Source: Oscarella lobularis
Taxonomy: Eukaryota > Porifera > Homoscleromorpha > Homosclerophorida > Oscarellidae
NCBI RefSeq assembly: GCF_947507565.1
Contig: NC_089182.1
Location: 2,046,001 to 2,110,000 of the forward strand
Length of the DNA stretch: 64,000 bases
Direction: 5' to 3'
Every line of letters starts with the position of its first letter. Position 1 is the stretch's first letter. Shown here piece after piece: positions 11,345 to 22,164 of the stretch. A program made the position numbers and the translations under genes. Under the pieces are notes generated by a model. That model ran no database searches. It was given only the letters and a program-made list of their open reading frames with translations, and was not told the DNA's origin.

Positions 11345-11978
11345 ATGTCGAGGAAGCGAAAAGGCAGCCGTTTCGACGCGTCCGAACGCCTCCAGTACCT
11401 TCAGTCGCTCGTAACTGTGTACCCTATCAAGACACGGAGCAAATCGTCGCAAACCTAGCGAATTTCGCCTACGATCCATCAATCCGTGCTCTACAATCCG
11501 TGGATCCGTCCAACTTTCCCCATCTTCGCCGCTTGAACGTTCTCGGCCTCTTTCTCGACGCCCTAACCGAGCCGCACGATCGCCTAGTCGAATTCGGTCT
11601 CGGCGGCCTCTGCAACGCGAGCGTCGATCCCGAAAATCGCGATCGAATCGCCGAAAACGGCGGCATCGTTCGAATCGCACGCTACGGTCTCTCGAGCCCA
11701 AACGAGGAGACCGTCATATCGGCACTAGGAACTCTGATACAATTGGCCGTCGTGACGTCATCACGACCGCCGCCGTCGCCGTCAATCCGATCGCAGATTG
11801 AGTCCGATTCCGTCGTCGAATGTGTGACCAGGTTTTTTAGAATAATTCGATTTGCGAACGAAAATTCGCTCAGAGCATCCCTCGTTTCAGATACGCCGAC
11901 TCGGTTAATCCGCGGCTTCGCAATCTGGCGACGATATTTCTGACCGACGTCGTCGTTCGCGACCGGCAAATTCGATGA
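11345..11978 (+). pseudogene. ARMC7 pseudogene, copy 2
   Basis: It starts like the intact copy ([20 protein letters not shown]). A deletion near 11415 then shifts the frame, and a 30-base insertion ([10 protein letters not shown]) follows. The remainder, including the exon 2 region, matches copy 1 closely. About 220 bases of upstream sequence (11124-11344) match the flank of the 25.3-kb copy and not copy 1. The deletion and the insertion are shared with the 25.3-kb copy, so this 5' part was copied between those two loci. Confidence 0.75.
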
Positions 11979-12161
11979 GTCTCACGTGCGTCCCAATTCG
12001 CTGCGATCACGTGCGATGCGTGGGGAAAGAAGTCGTCGGGTTGGTTGGATTAGGGACAGAAGGGGACTTGCAGTCAAATCGATTCGTGGGCGTGTCTAAA
12101 CGAGCACTAGAAATTCCGCACTACGCCTCTCAGTTGTCCTCTCCGAGCCGGAGGAATCGTC

Positions 12162-12933
12162 ATGCTTCATCTATCGCTCATTTTCGTTCTATTTGTCTTC
12201 CACTCGTCTCCATCTCACGCTGACGAGACGCTTGGTCAGATTTTTCTAGCCTACGCATTTTTTAATCTCTGCCTATAGGTCCTTTCGAAGTTTACTTGCC
12301 ACCAGTTGATCCTTGAGAACTACGGCGACGCTCACTTTGATCGAACCGTCAGAAGAGAACGGGGAAATTGGGTATTGCTCTCCCTCTTTTCTATAGCATT
12401 ACCTAATGACGTTCTTGCTTAGCCAAATTGACGTCTTAGCCGCGTCGTCTCTCTCTGGCATTGTAAATTTTGAGGGATACGAAGGAAACAGATCGTATTC
12501 TCCTGACTTGCCTGTCGAAGCGATCTACGTGGCAGCTCGTTTTGAATCTCGCCAATTTCTCCCAACTGAATTCACCCTGGGAACGGGGGTGAAGTCAGGC
12601 ATAACTTACCAATGTGCACTTTGCGTGTACAGCGCTGTCAACGACTCCAGTTTCACAATCAGCAATACGCAGACGATTGGTAAGATACGAAAATTAGAAC
12701 GAATGTCTTCGTAGACTTGCTTGCGTCGTGTAGCGACGTCAAGTGCGAATGAAGGAGACGGTCAAGGTAACTCTACTTGAGTCAAAAAGCTGTGGACTAA
12801 AGTATATTGAATAGTGTGCAGACACCTTCTTTTGGGCCTTGGCTCTGGCCTCGGTGGACTCGTCCTGGGTCTCGTTGTGACCGGCATCGTTCTTTACGTA
12901 GTGAAAGGAGATCGACTAAAAGATTCATGTTAA
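12162..12933 (+). pseudogene. Chimeric ADAMTS signal exon plus receptor FN3/TM remnant, copy 2
   Basis: Same arrangement as 4927-5698: the signal exon starting at 12162, the stop-containing bridging exon, the FN3 exon with the same 10-codon deletion, and an open TM exon ending RLKDSC. Very few substitutions separate the two copies, for example FEF versus FES in the FN3 exon. Confidence 0.7.
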
Positions 12934-13033
12934 TTCTCTTATCCACATTCCGGAATGCATGATCACGTCATGCGCGAGGCTATTTTCGAACAGCTAATCA
13001 AAACACCTAACCAGAAGGAACTCGCTAATATGA

Positions 13034-13655
13034 AGACTTCCACGCGTCCGAATGCCTCCAGTACCTTCAATCGCTTGTAAACGAATAGAAAGACACGAAG
13101 GAGCAAGAATCGAAGGAGCAAATCGTCACAAACTTAGCGAACGTCGCCTACGATCCGTCCTTTCCCACCTTCGCCGCTTGAACCATGAATCCATGCTTGA
13201 ACGCGCTCTCGGCCTCTTTTTTTATGCAATAGAACAATTTGACCATTCTAATATGCTTTGGGGCCTCCCAACACAATTTACTTGACCTACCACAGAAGAT
13301 GATCTTGAAGCTGGGTCGATGAAACGAAAGCATACCAGTAACTGACAACTTCAAGTCAAGACGACTGGCGTTTTTCGCTGGCTTAATTAAAGATTGGCGG
13401 TTTTCCTAGAGAAAGGGAAGCATTAATTCGGTATCAAGAAGCGAAAGGCCAAGCGGACAAACTTTTCAAGGTCCAAGCCATACATGTACCCTGCCCTTCT
13501 CATATATTATCTCTGATGTCATTACCTTCGAATAATCTTACAGCGTATAACGATTCGATTGGGCTTCTTTTCACGCCTGGTACCGCCGACGCTTTGCAAT
13601 CTTGCGACGATATTTCTGGCCGATTCAATGAGTCTATTCATCGCTGAGCATTTTC
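13034..13655 (+). pseudogene. ARMC7 fragment, split (copy 2 cassette)
   Basis: Counterpart of 5798-6420 with the same internal replacement, including the NXPE exon 1-like fragment. It has no usable frame. Confidence 0.7.
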
Positions 13656-13748
13656 CTTTGTTCAAGTACAAAAGACACAGTACACAAAGTGTGAGTCGGC
13701 AGCAAATGAGTAAACACAACACTGAACATACCAATGAATTCTACTCGA

Positions 13749-15722
13749 TCATTTAGTGCAATCACGTTTAGGGCGAAAAATGCTACATAACAGCTTGAGT
13801 TCTTCAAGAATAACGTCAGGCGGATAGTGTACACAGGGTTTGTGCGGACTGCCCAAGAACATTTCCCAAATGTCCAAAAATACGACGTTCGGTTTTCCTT
13901 CAAGAAACTTCCTAGCTAAATCATTATAGTAGCGCAGTTTGTAATCGTTTTGCGTAGTAGACCAAGCTCCTCTTGCATTTGCCGCAACGTAGACAAGCCT
14001 TGTTGTTGGCATCCGTTTGTAAAGACGGTCAAGAGCGTCAGATATGTCCTTCATTTTTAGTCTAAACATTTCGGTGGGGACGGAAATGAAGTGATGATTG
14101 GTATTGAATATAACGTTATCAAATTCTCTCAGCTTATCCGTTGAGCCAATGTCGTCAAGAATGTCCGACGTCCAATTTGTGGTTGAGAAATGCAGTGAAT
14201 GTATTGTACGAATAGGCAGACCGTGAAACGTGTACCAGACAGAAAAGTTAAGATTCGGAAATTCCTCTTGGAAGTGCATCAGTGGAGAAAGAGGTTCCCT
14301 TTTGTCTCTCAATATGTAACGAATTTCATCAACAACGATTCGCAGCGTCGAATCACCAATAAACAGTAGTTTACTGTTTTTGAGGCAGTTCTTGATCAAT
14401 GGAATAGAGTCACACTGTGCATTGCAGAGAGAGTTTGTGTAGACTTTTCCAAGCCAATAGCCTTGTGGACGAATGTAAGAGAAATTAGAGCACAAAGCAG
14501 AAGGCAGCGGAGTGGCAACATCTAGATGCAATAATAATAATATTGTGTAAGTCTTCAATTACATTAGTTAAAGTATTCACCTGATTTATGTATGACAATG
14601 CTCCTTTTTTCCAATTTTGTCATTTTCTCTCTAATTGTCTGATGAGCATTAGTTGAAGTGATTATTCCTTTGTTCCGAAGGTAATTTTCCGTTCCAGACA
14701 TCGCTTTGTTGTAATAGCACCATGATATTTGATCACATGAAGAGTCGTCTGGTTTTGCACAAGTTCCGTACCAGTAGTGACGCGGAACACTCACACCGCA
14801 CTCTTCTTTTGATTCAAGAAACGGTTTTGTTCCAAACCGACACTTACCAAACGGCTTTTTCATTTTAATAAAACTAGATCGTAATGGACCCATGGTCTTG
14901 TGAGCAAAGTGCAGTTCATCTGTTGTCGTATTCTCGTACACACAATCAAAAGCAAAGTTGACGGCGTCGTAATGTCGAACGAAATATCCAGCTCGGCTCG
15001 ACAAAAACATTGTGACTTGAATTTCCGTTTCACCCGCCCAGTTGGGATTGAATTCAATAAGGTAGGTACCATTGTCAAAATTGTAGACTTTGCCAAACTG
15101 AGTGGCAGAAGGCACTTTACATGTCATCTTGACGTAGATAAGCTCGCCGCCACCTGCTTTAATTTTATCGTTGCTTGATCTAACGGTCAGACGAATATAG
15201 ATGGGTGATCCCTGTTTAGGATTTGACGTTATAAGTTGCCAGTAGCTTTTGGAAGGATTCGTCTCGACAGCTGAAATATAATGTTGCACAAAGGACAATG
15301 ATTCAGTTTCTATTTAGGACTCACGCTCAACGTCACTTTGACACAGGTCTCGAAGTTCTTCTTGACCGACGTACCTAAATTCTGGCTCTAAAAGCACAAA
15401 GCGACTCGTTGGATTGCGGTAGTTTATGTATGTACTAGTAGAAAGACTAGCTATAACGTGTACGGGCCGGCGGGGCCCCGCCGCGCGTCGCCCATGCATG
15501 CAGTTCCCAAGAAAATGTACTCGCCCAACCACAGAAGAATGACCTTGAAGCTACAGCTACACTGGGTCGACGAAAAAACGAAAGCATACCAGTAACTGAC
15601 AACTTCGAGTCAGGACGACTGGCGTTCACTTGCAGCTTCATGATTGGCGGTTGATGTATTGTCATCGATTTATTATCGATGGCTGATGCTGAAAAGAGGA
15701 GTACAATTACTAGTAAAAGCAT
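13749..15722 (-). CDS. NXPE family protein (neurexophilin / PC-esterase), copy B
   Basis: Duplicate of the gene at 6515-8491 with the same four-exon structure and splice sites. It is one codon shorter in exon 1 (a run of three prolines reduced to two), giving 596 residues. The FIGDSTLR serine motif, the neurexophilin region and the signal peptide are all kept. Substitutions are rare, for example isoleucine to valine just after STLRI and leucine to serine in exon 1. No disabling change is seen, so both copies may be expressed. The near identity of exons and introns alike points to a recent duplication or gene conversion. Confidence 0.85.
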
Positions 15723-15914
15723 TTGGGATAGGAAGACGACGAAGAGGCAGTTGCGTTTGTCTAAAGAAAGAAGCCTTTGGTATCGAGAGGCGAAAGGCCA
15801 CGGGCCAATGCCACGTACGCAGGCGGGAGTTCGACGCCATCAGATCCGTTCCAGAGCGCTAAATTTAGGCTCTGGGAGGCCCCTGCCTCTGGGCCCTGGC
15901 CCAGGGAGGGCCCA

Positions 15915-16836
15915 GGGGGGGTGATTCGCTACCGCGCGTTAGAGCCACGCCCAACTAAATAAACAGCGTTTCCTTCTAACGACGACTTCTTTTTGGCTTC
16001 TTAGCATTGAACATATGCATCTTATGTAGGTTGCTTTCATCCCCGAGATTTGGATCGTACTCGCAGTGTCATTTCCGAGATCCGAGTCGCGACATTTTAG
16101 GTGTCCGTAGCTCTTCTACACTTTTTTAGTTTCGCAAACTTTTAGGCTAAACGCATGCGCTAGTGACATAAATGCTTGGGCACAACTTGTGTCCGCTTGC
16201 TGCGATCTCTCCTGCTAAGATATTCCAATGCTAAGTTCCTGCAGACGATAGTAATGGCTGCTTGTAAGAGGACCTATCACGTCGTGCCTTGTTTCAATGT
16301 TATTCGTCTCTGCCCTACTAGAATTCGCTCTGGGATTGTAGAAAAAGACCTAACTGCATGATTTTTTGCTTGACTTCCGACTTCACTTCCGAGTAAAAAG
16401 AATTCTCTCTAAACTCTGCCTGCGTCTCTGTAGCCGAATCATAGTAGCCTGTCCATGTAATTTAGACCCTTAGCTCTCAAGATAAGAACGAAAATTAATG
16501 GTTCTGCACTGTACTGCAGCCTATGTTATTTGCGAAGCCGAAAGAAAGCCATGGAAGAGCGGACACAAGAATGAATCTGATAAAAGAAGGCTTCAACTCT
16601 AAAAAGAAGCTGGAATTCGTATATGAACAAGGGGAAAGCTTCGACCATTCGACCGTCAAACGCGCGGGCGTTCAAATCTCCTTAGCCTGAGACGCGTAGT
16701 GAATAAAAATGATGTAGCGCAACTTTGGTTTGTTGCGTATAAGCGATGGAAAGAAAAAAAAGATATGCTAGTAAAGGAAAGGACGAAGTTTCAGCCAACT
16801 TCGGACGACCTAACGCGCGGTAGCGAACGACCCCCC
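15915..16836. mobile_element. Putative inverted-repeat element of about 0.9 kb
   Basis: GGGGGG..ATTCGCTACCGCGCGTTAG at 15915-15942 is mirrored by CTAACGCGCGGTAGCGAACG.CCCCCC at 16810-16836, about 25 of 27 positions. The interior has no recognisable gene. Its right end lies only 12 bases from the left inverted repeat of the DUF6589-like element, so the two may be related or nested. Confidence 0.55.
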
Positions 16837-16848
16837 TGCTCTGGGCAG

Positions 16849-19800
16849 CAGGACCAACTTTCACTGCGCATGTGTGAATAGTTTAGGCGGGATCCAATCA
16901 GCTGCGCGGAATGGCGCGCTATTAGCGACACATTTACAAAACGCTCTCGGATAAGATGACTCCTAGTCTGATAAGGTCGAAACCACTACAATTCCATGCT
17001 TAAAAGAAATATCTTTCATATGAGATCGACGAATTTTTGATAAGGGGGGGACGAATTTTTAGGAGACGCGCTCGAAGGGATCGCGAAAAAAAAAAATCGC
17101 GCTGATCGCGATGATAGCTGTCTTCGCGCTTCCCTCTCCCACTCAATGAAACAAAATTTGTCTCACCTTCTCGATTTGCCGCGAAAAATACGTACTAAAC
17201 CAGCCATTTCCCCGCGAAAAAGCATTCTTCGCCTGCTCTCCCCTCGAGAAGACTTCGCTCCACCATGACTTCGCCTTTCCACTGCGCTCTAGACCCAGGC
17301 CCAATGACTCGCGCCGCTCAATCGACTCGCACCTCCTGTTTCGGCATCGTTTCGGTGTACTCGGGCAAGCTGGCACGCCAGAGAGGGTTTCGCAGCGACA
17401 CTTGCCTGTGCCTTCAGCACGCGAACGAGCGACTGTTCGAATACCAGCGATGCGCGATATCGGACGAATCGAATGCATGCTCAGGCGGCCTACGTCCGTG
17501 CCCAGAGAGGCTCTTACCGGTCCTGGAGGATCTCGCTGGCGACATCGTCAGCTATTTGTGCCGACGGCACGTTGAAGAAGTCGACTCGCGGCCGGACGTT
17601 TTCGAACATCGATCCTACCGACCGCCTCCAAAAAGAGCACCTAAAGCTGAGCCTGACACCACCTCTCAGGCTAACAAGGAACCAGACGACGGTAGTAACG
17701 ACACTGATTTGCCACTGATAAAGTTAGCAGTTTCCAATTATACCTTATCTAAGATGGACCGGAAAGAGAAGAGCTTGAATCCGAGCTGAAGGATACGAAA
17801 GACAGGCTAAGAGTGGCCAAAAATCGAATTCGAAGCCTAGAGAAGGAGAATGAAGAGCTGAGAGCGAAACTAGAGCAGAGAGAAGCGGATGGTGACTTCC
17901 ACTTAATTAACCTTATTGCTTAAAAATGCTTACTTCCGTGTTGCAGAAAATAAAATTGAAGACCTAGAAAAGAAAAATAAAGAGACTAGTGAAAAGCGAG
18001 ACGCAGCTGGTAACATGACCTTTATCCTGCCACCTTAACCTTCTTGCTAAAAATGCTTATTTTCGTGCTGCAGAAAATAAAATTCAGGAACTAGAAAAGA
18101 AAAATGAAGAGCTAGCATCCGAACTAGAGATGCGAGACGCAGCTGGTACCATTACACAAATCCTTAACTTTATTGCTAATGTGCTTTTTCAGAATCTTAT
18201 CCACAACTAGTTACAATTTTTCAGCAGGCACTCTGCACCTTTGCAGACGCCAGAAAGCTATACGACGTCCGTGAAATGCAGGAATTTTGTCGGCTTCATG
18301 CTCCGGGATTGTTCGACATAATAGAGAAGGCAATCACAGGAAATTACACTGGATCTGAAAAGAGAGAAGACTTACGAAAGCAAAGAGTAGTAGGAGAATT
18401 GCATCGGTTGGCATATTTTTGTAATCAGGTATCATTTCCATTCCTAAAGCTTTCACAACTTATGTAATAATATATTTCTAGAGAAACTCATCTCTTCTAA
18501 GTGACGTTGGTTTGCACCTTTCGTTGTCAGGGTGTTCAAACGCTGGTCTTGAATGCGGAAGGGTGCTGGGCTTTTGTGGGCACCCGGAAACGATACGTCG
18601 ATACAGAAAATCACTCAGCATGGATAACTCTTCCCTTGCTAGCAAACTTCTTCGGGACGCAGTGAATAACAGTCACCTAGCAACACTCATAATCGATGAT
18701 TACCACTCCATTCATACCATCCCACGCCCCACAACCGCAGAAACATCTTCAGCTGTTCACATGGCCACGTGCCTGACTGACGTCCACTCTACTGTCTGCA
18801 GCATTCCATTGCCTTCACAACCAATTCACTATTGGCCGAATGATGCCAGTCCTAGAGGCGCGGTAAATACAGGTACCTATGACAATCAAGGTTGTTGCCA
18901 GAAAACTAAACGTTATTGCTTTATGAAGGGCGAGTACTAGACTACTTCGAGCTTCACCTCCCGTCCATTTTTGGCAAAACGTGGCTGGAATTTCTACCAC
19001 CGTCCTATAAAGAAATTGATCTCTCGGACGTTGGTTTAAGTCTAGAAAATTTAAGGTACTGTACTAGAAAATTGTAAGTATAAAAACACCTTGCGTGATT
19101 GTGATCATTAGATGCTACGTCAATCCTGATCGACGTGAGCTAGATTCGCTCAAAAGCATCTGCGTCCTTGAAGAATTGGAGCATCAATTGCACTCCGCAG
19201 CCGACTACAAAGAAGTGATAAATGTAGTGCTAAAGCAGCACCCAATTCTAAAAGAATACCTAAAGAAATTTGCTCTGCCATCTTTGGGTGACTAGCCTAC
19301 ATTCTTCTCCCAAAAAAGGCTCATTGCATTAGTATGATCACAACTGGCTCTATTGTATTGACATCTAATCTTTTCCTTTAGAGTGAAGACGGTTCACCTT
19401 ATCATTCCCTTATTCCAATACTTGGCCCATTTCACATATATCTCAACGCTGCAGAGAATGTCATACGTTTATTTCATCCCGTTTTTGAAAGTAAGAAATT
19501 TCAGTTTATTCATATATTATTAATAGCTTTCTTTTTTCAGAGCTTTATAAATACCTATTTGGAGAAAAGAAAGTGCTTCCTCATAAGCCGAGTTTCCAGC
19601 GAGTCTTCACGCTATTGGCGGCCCTTATGGGAGGCTGGCTAATGATAAGAGAGGAAGTTTTGCACGTCTTCAAAATATGCAAGGACGTAGAATATGCTCT
19701 GCTGCGCTACCTTCTTGAAGAGTTGGTACCTTTGGTCTTCTTTTTCTACTCTACAATCATTCGAGGAAGCATATATGATCTCTGGAAGCCCTCTATGATA

Positions 19801-21088
19801 CGTCTTTCCTTGATGTTTATGCTTCAGAAACGTCACCACTATAACAAGTCAATGATTGCAATGACCAGCGACTTTCTACATTACGAAACTGTAATTCCGC
19901 AGTGGCTATCTTTCTTTTCATCAAACCTTGGCATCCTGACGGAGAAAAAAGTAGAGATCTTTCACTCCCTGCTAAGAAGGCAGTGTCCATCGTGGTCGTC
20001 TGGTGAGCAAATAAGTGAAATTGCAAAGGTTCTGTCTGCCAGAAAATTTAACTCGGATTTCATATCAAACTTTTTAAATCCTTCAAAAAAGCATCACTCC
20101 GGACAGAACGTTTCTCACCTTGCTGGAAAAACAGCCGAGTTTCTTGTCAAGGTGTTTGAGAATATTTACAGAAACAGCGGCGAATGCAATATGCAAGAAA
20201 AGAATAAAAAAAGGGTGAGTAAATATGTGTATCTCCTCTCTCTCTTCATTTGGATTTTATAGGTTTATACCATTCCAACGTTTGAATCCACTTTCGATGA
20301 ACGAGCACTCCCGTTGGGCTTCTCGAGTCCAGTACCACCATCGTTCGAGTACAAATGCGATCACGACGACTGCTTGGTGACGGATGACAAAGAAAGCGCT
20401 GTTCTGCTGAGCTGCGGACATTCCTTCCACATCAAATGCCTCCAAGACAATGAGTGCATGATCTGCAAGCCATTTCTGCTAAAAAGCATAACAAAAATGG
20501 CAAATCAGTTTAATAAGAGCTTATCAAAAGACGCCAACAAGGGGCTAAACGATGGTGATGCCGACGTCGAGGAGACGGCGGGCCAAGAAGAACAAGAAGA
20601 AGATGAAGAACGGATAGTAGACGAAGAAAGTGACTACTACATATCAAACGAATTTCTGGAACACCTATCCAATAAACTGAAAATTTTAGTTCCAGCTGGC
20701 GTAAGACCAACGTACATTAATAAGGCTCACAAGAAGAATCTCAACTAGTGAATACTACACTTATTATTATAACTATTATCATTTTATTGATCTTACTTAT
20801 TACAACAGAAACGCGTATTATAATCTCTTAAACTAGCTACCCTCCTTGCTAACTGTATGCTCCCTCCGTTTCAAAACACTTTAGTCACCCTAAGTAAGCT
20901 AGCGTCTGAGAAAAATTTTTAGAGACAAAACAAGCTAACTTCTGACCTTCTTCGACAGCAGATCAACTTTCCGCAATGCAAGAACGCGTTTCGAACATCA
21001 AATGATGCTGTCTCTGTGGAAAGAAAGCGAGAAAAAATACCGCGAAGCCACCTAGCGACTCGCACATGCGCAGTGAAAGTTGGTCCTG
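16849..21088. mobile_element. Candidate DNA transposon carrying a DUF6589-like/RING gene
   Basis: A 29-base inverted repeat, beginning CAGGACCAACTTTCACTGCG, lies at 16849-16877 and is matched at 28 of 29 positions on the opposite strand at 21060-21088. The 4.24-kb interval contains a single gene (17265-20748) plus noncoding flanks. Outside the 29 bases the flanks share only scattered similarity (a GGTAGC...GACCC pattern), and I could not define a target-site duplication. The flanking arm on the right is repeated at 8640-8697. Confidence 0.55.
17265..20748 (+). CDS. DUF6589-like protein with coiled-coil mini-exons and C-terminal RING-type finger
   Basis: The start lies in a CACCATG context. 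Exon 1 (17265-17691) has cysteine-rich segments (TCLCLQHANERL). Exon 2 from 17754 encodes a coiled coil (LEKENEELRAKLEQRE), extended by two small duplicated exons that read ENKIEDLEKKN and ENKIQELEKKN. The core follows: HAPGLFDIIEKAI, GLHLSLSGCSNAGLE, LIIDDYHSIHTIPRPTT, then LIPILGPFHIYLNAAENVI and ILTEKKVEIFHSLLRR. This resembles the large, repetitive DUF6589 family of invertebrates and some fungi, assigned from memory. The C-terminus has CDHDDC...LSCGHSFHIKC...CMIC, a RING-like zinc finger, then an acidic tail. About ten exons join in frame with no disabling change. Function is unknown. Flanking inverted repeats suggest a transposon-encoded protein; the paired aspartates in IIDDY as part of an active site would be speculation. 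Confidence 0.7.
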
Positions 21089-21137
21089 GCCGTTCAGGGC
21101 AAGTAGCGCGCGCGGGGAGGGTCAGAGGCTACCTGTC
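21089..21137. repeat. Outer arm of the DUF6589 element, second copy of the 8640 repeat
   Basis: GCCGTTCAGGGCAAGTAGCG through CTACCTGTCC, nearly identical to 8643-8695 and directly adjoining the right 29-base inverted repeat. Confidence 0.6.
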
Positions 21138-22160
21138 CTTATCCGGTCATACTAGATAACTAGCTGATTTACCCGTTCATCGAACGGGTTGTTTAGGCGT
21201 TTGTATTCAGACATGAGCGCATATGAAATTATGCTTATTCGGCCGTTTCTTGCAATATTCTAACGGCATTTTACAGCGTGTTGTCAACCCGCAGTGCCGC
21301 TCGCTGATAGGCCGGTTTTTCTGCGACCGTTACGACTCTATTCTGCTATATATCTCTAACGCTATATCTCTAATGCACGAATCGGGTCTCTTAAGCGCCG
21401 CTGCAATTCGACCTACGTGGGCTAGCTACGGCTTTTTTACCCGCGTTAGCTTATTGGAATACAGCTGCAGTTTCTTGTCGAAGCTCATTTACAGCCGCAA
21501 AAGCTATTCAAGGAGAAATCTCAGGCTGTATACTCTGGTCATTTCCTACGCTGTAAACCAACTTGGTTTGTTTGGAGGCGCCCGATTAACATATCGTAAC
21601 TATTTTGTCATCTATTTGGACATTCGGTAATCGGTCGGGTCCATGTACAGCAGCCGATCCTTGGTAATTTGCAGCTGCGCTGAATCCGGTCGTAAGTCAT
21701 TCGTAACTGCTGTACATGATAGTCCTTGCCCACTAAAAAAGCTTCAGTAGCGGGCCTCGGCATATAAGTAAACCGCTCCTCTACCCAATCGCGCGGTCCC
21801 ATCGCAGCAGAAGCAGACGGTCACGATCTATTCACAGCTGCTCCAACCGGGCTAATCGCTGCATGCAGCAGCAGAAGAAACAGCAGCAGCAGTAGTCGCG
21901 TCGGTCAATTCACTGCTCAGATCAATCTGCGCAGTAGTCGCGCGTTTAGCTGTTGCACATGGTCCAGCCTACTTAAGATGCGAAATAACCTCTCTCGTTT
22001 CCAGCGCTACTAATAGACCGGAGCCGCTTTGCAGCTGTGAATAGACCGGTCCTTGTCCAAGAGCCGCAACCGGGCAAATTAACCTAATTCTATTTCGCAG
22101 CAAAGATGAGTTTAACGATTTTGTCTTTTCAAAATCGGCACATCGTTTATCTTCCCATCA
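21138..22160. other. Noncoding, probably repeat-derived stretch
   Basis: It contains a short hairpin ACCCGTTCATCGAACGGGT near 21171 and a CAG-rich tract near 21860-21895. An open frame of 135 codons at 21223 has no recognisable domain and no family resemblance. I see no gene here. Confidence 0.5.
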
Positions 22161-22164
22161 TTTA

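Larger units (their letters stand above)
12162..15870. repeat. Segmental duplication, copy 2
   Basis: Partner of 4927-8640. Homology fades after about 15870, where the flank changes from the 8.64-kb repeat to a G-rich sequence leading into another inverted-repeat element. Confidence 0.9.

Noticed and set aside
16849-21137. Longer terminal inverted repeats of 65-75 bases for the DUF6589 element
   Set aside because: Outside the 29-base core the arms share only scattered words, and no matching target duplication could be fixed by eye.
21223-21630. 135-codon open frame near the right flank of the DUF6589 element
   Set aside because: No recognisable domain, unusual composition, and it lies in repeat-like sequence.
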